From the NCBI GenBank assembly GCA_026416715.1, contig JAOAEQ010000008.1:59338-123337 (forward strand): 64,000 nt of DNA, given 5' to 3'. Both the position numbers and the translations under genes were made by a program. The notes below the pieces were generated by a model that was not told the DNA's origin, did not search any database, and worked only from the letters and a program-made list of their open reading frames with translations. Shown here in pieces: positions 45,844 through 55,671 of the stretch. Origin of the DNA: a bacterium (GTDB taxonomy: Bacteria; UBP4; UBA4092; JAOAEQ01). Numbering within the stretch: position 1 is the first letter of the stretch; each line of letters begins with the position of its first letter.

Positions 45844-46482
45844 ATGGTAAAAGATATAACGGTTTTATTTCAAGGTGACAGTATCACCGATGCCGGACGA
45901 AATCGAAATGAATCGGATTCGTTAGGGTTTGGCTATGTATTATTTGCTGCGAGTTGGTTTCATGCGTCGCATCCGGAAAAACCAGTTCGATTTTTAAACC
46001 GTGGGATTAGTGGAAATCGAATAAAAGATTTACAAGCGCGTTGGAAGCAAGATTGCTTGGACTTAACCCCGGATATTGTATCGATTCTTATCGGCATCAA
46101 TGATACCTGGCGTCGGTACGACCAGAACGACCCGACTACCGCTGAACAGTTTGAAGTAAAATATCGGGATATTTTGAATCAAACCAGCCAGTGCGGCGCA
46201 AAAATAGTGCTCTGCGAACCGTTTATTCTCCATATCTCAGAAGACCGGATTCGATATCGAGAAGATTTAAATCCGAAAATAGCAGTGGTACATAAATTAG
46301 CAGAAGAATTTAATGCGATTCTGGTTCCCTTCGATAAAATATTTCAACAGGTATCAAGTGTCCGTCCACCATCATTCTGGGCCGTTGACGGCGTCCATCC
46401 GACTCCCGTAGGTCATGCGTTAATGGCACAATATTGGTTACAAAAAGTTGAACCTTTATTACTATTTAATTCCGTCAGTTAG
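45844..46482 (+). CDS. SGNH/GDSL-type hydrolase
   Basis: 212 residues, no signal peptide. Block I FQGDSITDAGRN gives the nucleophile S13. Block III appears as IGINDTWRRY, and block V DGVHPTPVGHALMAQYW supplies the Asp and His. Probably an esterase or sugar O-deacetylase in the cytosol. ATG at 45844, nine bases after repeat copy 3. Related proteins are often annotated as rhamnogalacturonan-acetylesterase-like, but the substrate here is unknown. Confidence 0.87.
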   Translation: MVKDITVLFQGDSITDAGRNRNESDSLGFGYVLFAASWFHASHPEKPVRFLNRGISGNRIKDLQARWKQDCLDLTPDIVSILIGINDTWRRYDQNDPTTAEQFEVKYRDILNQTSQCGAKIVLCEPFILHISEDRIRYREDLNPKIAVVHKLAEEFNAILVPFDKIFQQVSSVRPPSFWAVDGVHPTPVGHALMAQYWLQKVEPLLLFNSVS

Positions 46483-46583
46483 TGGAGCGAACCTGTTCGT
46501 CAACGAACGTAACCCTAGGAAAATTAGTTTATTATAGGATATAATATAATAATATATAACGTATCTACTCGAACCGATGTATT

Positions 46584-48491
46584 ATGCAATTGTCGAATAA
46601 ACTACAATCGTTTAACGCAACTCCGCCGTGGGCGATATTACATTTACCACCCGAAGTTGATGCGATATTATCAGCGAGTCCGCAGGTGACTCTTGGAGAG
46701 AATATCGAGCAGTTAGTTGATGTTGCTTGCGGCGGACCAAACAGTGATACATTTACAGTCGCCTATGATGTTCCCGGAAAAGGTGTGGTGGTTGAAGCGG
46801 TTGTGAACCGAGTACGAAATGGCATCGTTGCAAATTATACTGACCCATATATGCGCCGTCGTGATCCGGATAGTCTAATCGTTGCGGATGATAAACCAAC
46901 AGATAAAAAACGGTTCGACGAATTGTTTGGCAACAATTTTGAAGTATTACGGCAGGAAACATTCGCTTGGTTGAAACAACAGAAATTATTGGTGTTTGCG
47001 TTTATTGCTGGACAGAAAGAAATGGGCGTTGATGCGGTAGCAATCGCGCCAGATAATGCTGGGTTTTTTGCGCTCGGGTTAGCATTATTACAAGGAATAA
47101 TCGCACCGAATCAATTATCGCCTCGATTTAAGCCGAGAGCGATAGTTTATATTGCACCGCCGTTTCGGCATTCACATTTTCATGGAAAACAGATAGTCGT
47201 GCATAATCGCCATGAAGAACTCCATGAGATATTTGCATACAATCTTTACCCGGGACCGAGTGCGAAAAAAGGAATTTATGGTGTATTAATCGAACTTGGT
47301 GCGCGAGAAGGTTGGGTTGCGGCGCATTGTTCTACGGTACAGGTGATAACGCCGTATGATAATTCTATCACCATAATGCATGAAGGAGCGAGTGGCGGCG
47401 GGAAAAGTGAGATGCTCGAACATGTGCATCGGCAACCGGACGGACGGTTATTAATCGGGCAGAATATCGTTACGGGAGAACAACGGTTTTTATCGTTACC
47501 GCGCGCCTGCGACCTTGCGCCAGTTAATGATGATATAGCATTATGTCATCCATCGTTACAGAAAGATGATGGGAAACTGTATCTGACGGATGCAGAAGAT
47601 GCATGGTTTGTCCGAGTTGATCATATCACCGAATATGGAACCGACCCGTTTCTTGAAAAACTTACAGCGCAACCGGATACCCCGTTATTATTTCTCAATA
47701 TTGATGCGGTACCGAAAAGTCGGGCGCTTATCTGGGAGCATATCGAAGATGAACCGGGAAAACGATGTCCGAATCCGCGAGTAATTATTCCGCGGAAAAT
47801 CGTTCCAGAGATAGTTAATCGCGCAGTCGCGGTTGATATTCGAAGTTTCGGAGTTCGCACGCCGCCTTGTACTAAAGAGAATCCAAGTTATGGAATTATT
47901 GGATTGTTTCATATTTTACCGCCAGCATTAGCATGGTTATGGCGGTTGGTTGCACCACGTGGTCATGCGAATCCGAGTATCATCAAAACCGAAGGATTGA
48001 GTAGTGAAGGAGTAGGATCATATTGGCCATTTACCACTGGGCGGCGAGTTGACCAAGCGAACTTATTATTACGCCAGATTATCGAAACTCCGCGGGTGCG
48101 CTATGTTCTTTGTCCTAACCAATATATTGGCGCATGGCGAGTTGGGTTTATGCCGCAATGGATTATGCGAGAATATCTCGCTCGGCGTGGCAGTGCAAAA
48201 TTCAAATCTGACCAAATTCAACCTGCCCGATGTCCCTTATTAGGCTATGCGATTTATTCGATGCATGTCGAAGGAACCACAATTCCCCATTGGTTTCTCC
48301 AGGTAGAAACCCAACCGGAGGTTGGGCTGGAAGGATATGATGCAGGCGCGCAAATCCTCTATGATTTCTTCCGGCAGGAATTAGTAAAATATCTTGAACC
48401 TGACCTTGATGTTTTAGGACAAAACATTATTTATTGCTGTTTAGACGGTGGCAAAATTAGCGATTATGTTCAGTTTATTCAGCACGAATAA
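46584..48491 (+). CDS. DUF4914 family protein with HPr-kinase-like P-loop
   Basis: 635-residue soluble protein that I match to DUF4914, a family without a proven function. A Walker A sequence GASGGGKS lies at 268-275, in the context HEGASGGGKSEMLEHVH. This resembles the GDSGIGKSE loop of HPr kinase/phosphorylase and, more distantly, the kinase loop of PEP carboxykinase. A later NYWPFTTGRRV-like segment (SYWPFTTGRRVDQANLLLRQ) may also be conserved. Likely binds nucleotide and an acidic metabolite; this is inference. ATG at 46584; TATAAT strings lie about 25-50 bp upstream. Long for a PEPCK-fold protein but complete. Confidence 0.75.
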   Translation: MQLSNKLQSFNATPPWAILHLPPEVDAILSASPQVTLGENIEQLVDVACGGPNSDTFTVAYDVPGKGVVVEAVVNRVRNGIVANYTDPYMRRRDPDSLIVADDKPTDKKRFDELFGNNFEVLRQETFAWLKQQKLLVFAFIAGQKEMGVDAVAIAPDNAGFFALGLALLQGIIAPNQLSPRFKPRAIVYIAPPFRHSHFHGKQIVVHNRHEELHEIFAYNLYPGPSAKKGIYGVLIELGAREGWVAAHCSTVQVITPYDNSITIMHEGASGGGKSEMLEHVHRQPDGRLLIGQNIVTGEQRFLSLPRACDLAPVNDDIALCHPSLQKDDGKLYLTDAEDAWFVRVDHITEYGTDPFLEKLTAQPDTPLLFLNIDAVPKSRALIWEHIEDEPGKRCPNPRVIIPRKIVPEIVNRAVAVDIRSFGVRTPPCTKENPSYGIIGLFHILPPALAWLWRLVAPRGHANPSIIKTEGLSSEGVGSYWPFTTGRRVDQANLLLRQIIETPRVRYVLCPNQYIGAWRVGFMPQWIMREYLARRGSAKFKSDQIQPARCPLLGYAIYSMHVEGTTIPHWFLQVETQPEVGLEGYDAGAQILYDFFRQELVKYLEPDLDVLGQNIIYCCLDGGKISDYVQFIQHE

Positions 48492-48649
48492 TAAAAAAAT
48501 TTTTACTCTTGCAACTCTCTAACCTTTACATCGTCACATCTATGGCAGTAGCTATCCAATGATGAAGTTCATTTTGTAAAAATTCGTATCGGGACGATAA
48601 TTCAAGTTGTTCATCTTTCTGTATAGATTTGACTTCAGTTCGATACCGA

Positions 48650-48688
48650 AGTGTCTACGAACGAGATATCATCTCGTTCGTAGACACT
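48650..48688. terminator. Perfect 18-bp hairpin between convergent genes
   Basis: AGTGTCTACGAACGAGAT (48650-48667) and its exact complement (48671-48688) around a 3-nt loop (ATC). It lies between the stops of the DUF4914 gene and the GH5-type gene, the position of a bidirectional terminator. There is no U-tract on either side, so classical intrinsic termination is not assured. Confidence 0.55.
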
Positions 48689-48725
48689 CCGCTTGTAATC
48701 CCAGCATAATTCGGTAACAATTTTG

Positions 48726-50276
48726 TTATTCGAAGAGTTGCCAGAACGATTTTATTTCCGTGGGGAGCGTTTCATAGACTTCAAATTCAGGGAGTCGCGC
48801 GTAGTTATCAATTCCGCAGTTGGTGATATATATCCGAATGAATCGAAGTTGCTTCGGGGTATTGTAGAGGCAGTTAACCGAACTGAACTGCGGTGAATTA
48901 TCCACCGTAAACTCGGTTGTCCACGGTCCGTTCAAAGATGTTCCGGATTGAATTTGGAAATTTTTGAAATTGTATATAATCCATTCACCTGCTGCTCCCG
49001 GCATTTGAACAGTGAATCCGCTAACCCACCGCGGTTGGCCGAGGTCAAGCGCCAACCAATGCGGTGGCGGAGTTCCGTTCGAACACCATTTACTACTGCC
49101 GCTAATGACCCCATCATACGCTTTATACCCTTCCCAACCGGAACCATAGATACTATCTGTTTGAGAACTCGCGCACGATAACGCAATGTTAGTTCCAATC
49201 GGGGTTAATCGTTTTGGTTGCGTGGTGGTTATCGCTGCAAACTGCGCTGCTCGAGAGCTATAAATCGAAACCATTTGCGAGTAGTCGGTGAAATGATATC
49301 GGTCAATGCCAAACCGATTATCACCGTCGCCGATATCATAACTTTGTGCTTGATACCCCCAATGCATAAACCCGCGCGCACCGCGAGTATCCAGCCATTT
49401 AGTCATCTGCGCTACGGTGTTCACTGTTCGATTACCGTAGGTTGTTTCCCAGCCGAATTCTTCGATAATCAGCGGTTTCTGGAGCCGGCTATGGATCGTC
49501 CAATTTTGGGTTTGGTCTTCCCCGTTATAGCAATGCTGGGTCATAAAATCGAGATATGGACTTGCATAAAGGTTATACCCTGCAGTTTCGCCGATTTGCG
49601 TATGGTCAATTCCGATGAATCCGGTAGTAACCATATGGCTCGTATCAATCGATTTGATAGTTGACGATACTTCAAGCGCGAAATTGATAATATTATTCGG
49701 ATTCTTGATATCAGTCAGTTCATTGCCGAGTTCCCAGGCGAAAATAGCGTTATGGTCTTTCAATTGGGATACCGCAAGTTTAACAAATGGCAGATAATTA
49801 ACTCGGAACCCGCCAGCGAACCAGACATCATCGAGCAGCGTCCATCCGCCGGGTTGCGTTGAATAATAGCTATAATCTCCTGCTGGGCAATATCCAGTAT
49901 TATATCCATCAGTTAAACAGATAATCGCTTTCAATCCACGAGCATCCATTTTATCGAGAACGGTTTTCAACCGGTTGACATTTTCCTGATGTGTTGTATT
50001 CGCTGCAGGCGCAAAAATCCGGATAACCTTTCCACCGAACGATTTAACCCCATCGAGATTTTCGTCAATATGCCCGGAAGTAGGCCAGTATAATGGATAA
50101 CCATAACCATAATGAACTAACCCGCGAATATTAACCCCAACGAACCGAAATGTGGTTCCATTCAGATAAAATTCTGAACCATACGGTTTGATTATCTCGC
50201 GTGGCACCGCATACATTTGAGAAAAAATAGTAAGTAGAAAAAGGATGTTTAGGATATTCAATTTATAGTTTCGCAT
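48726..50276 (-). CDS. Exported GH5-type glycoside hydrolase with F5/8 type C domain
   Basis: 516 residues. Signal peptide (MRNYKLNILNILFLLTIFSQ, cleavage near YA), then a TIM-barrel hydrolase of the GH5/mannanase kind. The acid-base Glu is probably E186 in FAWELGNELTD and the nucleophile E273 in LIIEEFGWE. The C-terminal ~160 residues are a discoidin domain (AYDGVISGSSKWCSNG ... PPHWLALDLGQPRWVSGFTV) that probably binds carbohydrate. I start at ATG 50274-50276 because the signal peptide begins there. Exact substrate (mannan, cellulose or cell-surface glycan) not determinable. Confidence 0.83.
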   Translation of the reverse strand: MRNYKLNILNILFLLTIFSQMYAVPREIIKPYGSEFYLNGTTFRFVGVNIRGLVHYGYGYPLYWPTSGHIDENLDGVKSFGGKVIRIFAPAANTTHQENVNRLKTVLDKMDARGLKAIICLTDGYNTGYCPAGDYSYYSTQPGGWTLLDDVWFAGGFRVNYLPFVKLAVSQLKDHNAIFAWELGNELTDIKNPNNIINFALEVSSTIKSIDTSHMVTTGFIGIDHTQIGETAGYNLYASPYLDFMTQHCYNGEDQTQNWTIHSRLQKPLIIEEFGWETTYGNRTVNTVAQMTKWLDTRGARGFMHWGYQAQSYDIGDGDNRFGIDRYHFTDYSQMVSIYSSRAAQFAAITTTQPKRLTPIGTNIALSCASSQTDSIYGSGWEGYKAYDGVISGSSKWCSNGTPPPHWLALDLGQPRWVSGFTVQMPGAAGEWIIYNFKNFQIQSGTSLNGPWTTEFTVDNSPQFSSVNCLYNTPKQLRFIRIYITNCGIDNYARLPEFEVYETLPTEIKSFWQLFE

Positions 50277-50411
50277 AATTGAGATTATACTGTAGCATAG
50301 AATGGAAATGATTCGAAAGAAAAAGCGGTGCATAGAAATAAAACTCAAGGCGGTAATCCGTTCAATTCGTTTGCATGAACCAAATGACAAAATTTGCAAT
50401 TTGATTGTTTA

Positions 50412-50465
50412 CTCTGGATTGCGCAAGCTTACTTGCGCTTTCAATGGTTGAAGCTTGCTTCAACC
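50412..50465 (-). repeat. Paired-hairpin palindromic element, copy E2
   Basis: Read on the minus strand: hairpin 1 GGTTGAAG-CAAG-CTTCAACC (50465-50446), spacer ATTGAAA, hairpin 2 GCGCAAG-TAAG-CTTGCGC (50438-50421), tail AATCCAGAG. It is head-to-head with copy E3, with 11 bp between them. Confidence 0.75.
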
Positions 50466-50476
50466 ATAATAACATT

Positions 50477-50530
50477 TTCCGAAGCAAGCTTCGGAACATC
50501 AAAACGGTAGCAAGCTACCGCATTCCAAAG
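50477..50530 (+). repeat. Paired-hairpin palindromic element, copy E3
   Basis: Hairpin 1 TTCCGAAG-CAAG-CTTCGGAA (50477-50496), spacer CATCAAAA, hairpin 2 CGGTAG-CAAG-CTACCG (50505-50520), tail CATTCCAAAG. It matches the minus-strand copy E4 (61455-61402) at 52 of 54 positions. The tail ends next to the stop codon of the DUF748 gene. Confidence 0.8.
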
Positions 50531-50531
50531 T

Positions 50532-53500
50532 TTACTGCAATTTAAATTCTACTCGAGAATTACTTAATTTCTCTTTTTTCTCCGGTTCCAACTGTTTCGG
50601 TTCGGTTAAAAATATCCGTTCGGGTTTAACTTTATTCGTTGCAATAATATATTGTTGGACTGATTTTGCTCGGTTAGCCGCAAGTAGTTTCAAATCATCA
50701 TCGGTAATAATAATATTCTGCCGGATAAGTTGTTCCATTTCCGGTACCGGCAAAGTTTTGGTTAATCCGATAATATTTTTTTCTTTCGGAAACTTTTCTT
50801 TTTTATACACGATAGTGAGATATCGTTCGTATTCTTTAGGGTCAATAACCACCTCGTCAACCGGTCGGTCAGGTTCGCCTTTTTTAATCAACTCCTGCAA
50901 CTTTAGCGATTTCAATTTTCGGGAGAACATTAATTCCCGCAACGCTTCCCGGTCTTGATTAACATCAACATATCCGGTAATCTCAAGCTGTAATGCTGGC
51001 CGTTTAACCAGTGCATCAACCAATTTATCTAGCTTTTGAATATTCGCTTCGGTAATCTGATAATGAGCTGGCGCAAACTCTAGATACGAAAATTCTTCCG
51101 CATTTCCCCCCAGAATCGCTCCGAGTAAACTGAATGGCGAAGTGAGCGCTTTCGTAAAAATATTTATAATAATTTTTAGAATAATCGTTCCTATACGAAA
51201 CTTCGGATCATCAAGATTGCCGGACACCGGAATATCAAGATGGATTTCACCATTTAAATCTTTCAGCAGCGCTACCCCTAGTTTAACCGGTAACTTCAGC
51301 GCGTCCGGACTATCTACTTTATTCCCGAAATCGAATTGGTCGAGAAAAACCGTATTTTTCGAATCGAGTTTCCGTTTGTCAATTAAACAGGATATATCGA
51401 GAAATAATTTCCCTTTTTCAATTGTATATCCAACATACTTACTGGAAAATGGAGTTAATGCATTCATATCGAAATTTTTCATCGCCAGTTTTAAATCGAT
51501 ATAGAGTTCCTCGCGTAACGGATTGATTTTACCGATGATTTGAATGGGTGCGGTATTATCAATTCTGCCGGTTAACATGATATCTCCGGCTGTGGTGGAT
51601 TCAGAAGTCAATCCGATAATTTGGCAGGTTATATCACTAAATTGCGTTGTGTATGCGGGAGAGATAGATTTATCAACGAAATTTATTTTTCCCTGATTTA
51701 AAGTAATCCGGTCGATTTTAATCAGTTTGCTAGTCGGTGGTTCTGCCGGTTTAGTAGTGCTAACCGTAACAATTTGTGTCGTGTCGTTCGAAACGAAAAT
51801 ATCCGATAAATTAATAGTACTATCCGCATTAATCACCACATTCGTATAAACATCAGTTAATCCGATGTCGCGAATGTGAACGGTAAACGGGTCAGAAGCG
51901 AACTCGATTCCATTAACTTCAAAAGAATTCCATTTTAAAAAATCTTCTCCTGTTAACTTTTCTTTAGAAACGAATTCAGCAAGTTGTGCTTGACCGGTAT
52001 AGGTTATCACCGGCGTTCCGTTCTGATTAGTGCGATACGTTATTGCGCCTGTGATAGATGCATATCCGCTAGTGATTAGGATTTTTATTCTATCTTCAAT
52101 ATAGGGCTGCAATAAAAACACCTCGAGTTTCTGCAACGCTAAATCCGATTGCAGCATGACCGGAGTTAAGGTTAACCATCCGGAAGTATTAAAACTCCCT
52201 TTTTTATCGAATTGGCACGATAAATTTAACCGCGCTCTTCCATCACTACTTACATTTGAGAGATTGGCGATATTAAGTTTCAGGTCAGTTAAATTAATTT
52301 CTGCCGCTCGTGCGAGCGTTTGGTCAATCCAGTTGATAGTATATTTATCAAGATTGATTCGTTCGATTTTCGCTCTCCATTGCCGTTCAAGGTTGGTGGG
52401 TTGCGATGGAACCGGTATCGTAGGTTCAGGATTCGTGGTTTGAAATAGTGAATCGAAAGAAAATCGACCGGAGGGATATCGCTCAACCACTAATTTCCCT
52501 TTAGAACTCGCTATTTCTTTAGCGAGTATAGTTTTATTCAGCACATCGACCGCAATATCTTTTGCAGTGAAATTTGGGATAATGACGAAATCTGGTTGTC
52601 CGATATCTTTTGTTAGTTTCAAATTGCTGATGGTAATCGTGACCGCAGAAAATTGTTGTATTGGTTTCGTCGGCTCCTGCGTAACATTATAGTTTCCAGC
52701 GACTTGACATGTTCCATCTTTTACTTGAAACAAAATTTCGGTTTGATAATACGGGGTATATTTTTTTACCGGAATTCTATTGAACGCAAACGTTCCCTGT
52801 GATGCGAACGGTTCAATGATGAGGGTGCCAGCAGCCGTAACTTCTTCTTTTTCTTTCGTAGTTAGAGAACATAGATATCTAGCTGAACTTGACGAGGCAG
52901 TACTAATATTTTCTGCAGTTAAGTCGAACGATTCAATAACGGTCTGGAACGGATTTGCTGGTTTAAAATCTTGAAACGCAATTCTGGCTTGCTCTATTCG
53001 AAACGAGTCGATATTAATCTGAGCCGAGCCCGATTCGCTCTTCTTTTCAGATTTCGGTTTTAATACTTCCAAATTATAATTCCCATTTCTATTTCGGATA
53101 ACATTAACTGTCGCTAAGGAAACCGTGAATTCATTCAGATGCCATTGATTCCGGAACACATCGCCGGTGTTAATATCAACTCGAATTAATGGGAAAATCA
53201 GCATTGGATTGCTTTTCAAATCCTGGATTTCTAGGTTTTGCAGGGTAATCAACCCGCGGACAATTAATGAGGGTGAATCCTTGGTGGTATTGATAAACGA
53301 AAAACTGGTGCTGAAATTCGCATAGCCGGAAGCGAGTTTATACTCCATTTTTATCGGGATATACGCGAGATAATACGGAATATCGATATTCTTGAAATTA
53401 AACGTAAACTCGGTTTCTCGCGAACTCGAAAATGGTTTGGTTTTCCCAGCTGATGTAACCAGCGCATTGTTAATGATTGCGGAAAATGACGGTTGGACGA

Positions 53501-54068
53501 AAATCGTTTCTTTCGCCGGTAAATTAGAAATAAACGGAACGTTTAAATTCAGCTGTTCGATACGATGGTTAGTCTTTTTCGGAGTGTCAGCAAAATCAAT
53601 GATACCATCGCTAATCTGGATATTATTCAACGAGAATCGGATTTTTTTCGGTTTCTCATTTAGCGGTGGGGTAGATTTGGCGGGGAGTAGATCCGAAAAG
53701 TTATAGGTTAAATCCTGATTCCGAACGATATTAATATATGGTTTTTTGAGTCTGATTTCATGAAATACATACCCGCCACGGAATAGCGAACTTAACTGGA
53801 AATTCAGATAGAGTTCGTCAAAAGCAATAAATTTCCGCTGGCTTTTCAGTTCTTGAATTTGGAAATTGTTAATGGTTATTGCATAGGTATATGGATTCAG
53901 TTTGATTTTTCCGATACTCACTTCCCGATGCAGAACCTGCGATAATTTTTTAAGCGCATAATGTTTGACCAGTGGCGGTAAGATACCAAATCCGAGAATG
54001 GTATATATTACTAGAATGGCGAGGAACCATATTCCGATTTTTTTATGTTTCGACGATAGCGGTTTCAT
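50532..54068 (-). CDS. DUF748 (AsmA-like) envelope protein
   Basis: 1178 residues. N-terminal membrane helix (IGIWFLAILVIYTILGFGIL), then LPPLVKHYALKKLSQVLHRE and VSIGKIKLNPYTYAITINNF, the opening pattern of DUF748 proteins. Long beta-rich repeats follow (SVLRNQ-type, VEVFLLQPYIEDRIKILITS), and near the C-terminus the family segment ANIQKLDKLVDALVKRPALQ. AsmA-like proteins are anchored in the inner membrane and are linked to lipid movement across the periplasm. The second such giant in this window besides the TamB-like protein. ATG at 54066-54068. Its stop codon abuts palindromic element E3. Confidence 0.85.
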   Translation of the reverse strand: MKPLSSKHKKIGIWFLAILVIYTILGFGILPPLVKHYALKKLSQVLHREVSIGKIKLNPYTYAITINNFQIQELKSQRKFIAFDELYLNFQLSSLFRGGYVFHEIRLKKPYINIVRNQDLTYNFSDLLPAKSTPPLNEKPKKIRFSLNNIQISDGIIDFADTPKKTNHRIEQLNLNVPFISNLPAKETIFVQPSFSAIINNALVTSAGKTKPFSSSRETEFTFNFKNIDIPYYLAYIPIKMEYKLASGYANFSTSFSFINTTKDSPSLIVRGLITLQNLEIQDLKSNPMLIFPLIRVDINTGDVFRNQWHLNEFTVSLATVNVIRNRNGNYNLEVLKPKSEKKSESGSAQINIDSFRIEQARIAFQDFKPANPFQTVIESFDLTAENISTASSSSARYLCSLTTKEKEEVTAAGTLIIEPFASQGTFAFNRIPVKKYTPYYQTEILFQVKDGTCQVAGNYNVTQEPTKPIQQFSAVTITISNLKLTKDIGQPDFVIIPNFTAKDIAVDVLNKTILAKEIASSKGKLVVERYPSGRFSFDSLFQTTNPEPTIPVPSQPTNLERQWRAKIERINLDKYTINWIDQTLARAAEINLTDLKLNIANLSNVSSDGRARLNLSCQFDKKGSFNTSGWLTLTPVMLQSDLALQKLEVFLLQPYIEDRIKILITSGYASITGAITYRTNQNGTPVITYTGQAQLAEFVSKEKLTGEDFLKWNSFEVNGIEFASDPFTVHIRDIGLTDVYTNVVINADSTINLSDIFVSNDTTQIVTVSTTKPAEPPTSKLIKIDRITLNQGKINFVDKSISPAYTTQFSDITCQIIGLTSESTTAGDIMLTGRIDNTAPIQIIGKINPLREELYIDLKLAMKNFDMNALTPFSSKYVGYTIEKGKLFLDISCLIDKRKLDSKNTVFLDQFDFGNKVDSPDALKLPVKLGVALLKDLNGEIHLDIPVSGNLDDPKFRIGTIILKIIINIFTKALTSPFSLLGAILGGNAEEFSYLEFAPAHYQITEANIQKLDKLVDALVKRPALQLEITGYVDVNQDREALRELMFSRKLKSLKLQELIKKGEPDRPVDEVVIDPKEYERYLTIVYKKEKFPKEKNIIGLTKTLPVPEMEQLIRQNIIITDDDLKLLAANRAKSVQQYIIATNKVKPERIFLTEPKQLEPEKKEKLSNSRVEFKLQ

Positions 54069-54249
54069 GGTTGTATCTCCCCAGCGGGTGTGGGGTATTT
54101 TGATTATAAATCAAAATTATAACATTACAATTTACCGTTAAATCTGGTAGATATAGTATAGCACTTAGGATAAATAATAACCTTAAATTACTTGTTTTGA
54201 AAGCAATTATGAATTATGAGGGAACTAAAACCATTACTTTTAAGAGGTG

Positions 54250-55401
54250 TTACCAGAGAATATCATTTCCTTTAATTATTTCCATAGTTATTCCCTGTTT
54301 TTCAATCGTCAGTCCGGAATAAACCGTTGCTGCGGTCTGGAAGAAAATCGGGTTCCGGTTGGTATCCGCAAACCCCCAATCATGCCATGGCGGTGATGGC
54401 TCAAGCTGGATTGATGTCCCTTTGCTGGAGATGAACCGGCCGGAATCAAGGTTGCCGAAAAAATAATACGGGTCACCATTTCCGGCGAGTTTTCCAGGTG
54501 CATCGATATTCGTTCTACCGTCAGTAGCATCCGCAGGTATCCAACCGTAATTCGGAAGATAAAATTCATTCCAGACATGATAGTTCTTTTTTGCGGCACA
54601 ACACCAATGCCCATTAACGACTCTCGCCGGGATGCCGACCGCACGACATAACGCAGTGAATATCAAACTATACTCGCCACAATCCCCGGTTTTCCGAGGG
54701 AGTGAAAACCGAATCCCGCGATTCGGCGGATACACATACGCGATATTATTGATACACCAGGTATAAATTGCTTTCGCCTGATAGTAAGGATTGGTTTCCG
54801 ACCCGATAATCTCCTTCGCTAATTGGACTACTTCCGGAGTCAGCTCGATAAACTCTTGCGTTCGGGTATAATATTTATACATCGGGTCGTTCATATCGTA
54901 GGAACCGACTCGCGCAGGGTTGATTTTAAATGCGGTTTCATATGCGATGAACTTAAAATGTCGGGTGATAGTTATATCTTTTCCTTCTTCGACTTGGTTC
55001 GATAAATCCCAGAACTCAATAATGTTCCCGTCAATATCTTTAGCAGTGATCCGGTCGGGTTGCGGCGAAATAGAAAGATATTCTACATTCCGCTGGTTCG
55101 GTTGTTCTGATTGCCGGGCAATATAGAGCAATAAAATCGGTCTGCCTGGATTTTTTTCCATCTTCCAGAAGACCGGTTCTTCAGAGAATTCATACAGCGT
55201 GACTGTATCCGAATTAACTAGCTTGATTCCTTTCAATTCATAGGTTATCTTCAGTTCTACTTCTCGCGGATTTATATAATAGGATTTCATAATCGAACTC
55301 GGTTGATTAGATTTTTGCGTGATTGAAGTATGCAATCCTGCGCAACCGGATATGCTTAAACCGCATATTAATAAAATAATACATTGATATTTTTTTTGCA
55401 T
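54250..55401 (-). CDS. Lipoprotein with transglutaminase-like domain
   Basis: 383 residues. Lipobox LSISGC with lipidated C20. The C-terminal half is a transglutaminase-like cysteine protease fold with an intact triad: C241 (TGDCGEYSLIFTALC), H275 (YHVWNEFYLPN) and D291 (IPADATDG). The N-terminal ~150 residues are a beta-rich domain as in bacterial transglutaminase-like proteins. Such proteins are usually peptidases or amidases at the envelope. ATG start at 55399-55401, read leftwards. Confidence 0.87.
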   Translation of the reverse strand: MQKKYQCIILLICGLSISGCAGLHTSITQKSNQPSSIMKSYYINPREVELKITYELKGIKLVNSDTVTLYEFSEEPVFWKMEKNPGRPILLLYIARQSEQPNQRNVEYLSISPQPDRITAKDIDGNIIEFWDLSNQVEEGKDITITRHFKFIAYETAFKINPARVGSYDMNDPMYKYYTRTQEFIELTPEVVQLAKEIIGSETNPYYQAKAIYTWCINNIAYVYPPNRGIRFSLPRKTGDCGEYSLIFTALCRAVGIPARVVNGHWCCAAKKNYHVWNEFYLPNYGWIPADATDGRTNIDAPGKLAGNGDPYYFFGNLDSGRFISSKGTSIQLEPSPPWHDWGFADTNRNPIFFQTAATVYSGLTIEKQGITMEIIKGNDILW

Positions 55402-55671
55402 TTTTCACTATCCTAACCAGCGAGTTTTACATAATAATATCATATCTTATTCTGATTAAACCAGCAGTTTCGACTGCTTTTTGTAGAAACCTTAAGGTAT
55501 CTAATATTCCCAATGCGCTGAATCGCCGTATAAAACTTCTACCCGGGGGGTAGCTGTGGGTTATCGAGGTTTTCCGTCAAAGGCGTTAAACCCTCTGTTA
55601 GACCGCCGTGGTTAAAAATAGGTAGAACCGGTGTGACCGTTTAATCTGTTTTTTCTGTTCTTTTTAAACTA
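55402..55671. other. Divergent intergenic region
   Basis: 270 bp between divergent genes. A hairpin CTACCC-GGG-GGGTAG lies at 55539-55553, and the GC-richer patch around 55555-55640 contains further small complementary words (GGTTTT...AAACC). I do not recognise an RNA family. Promoters for both genes must be here. Confidence 0.4.
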
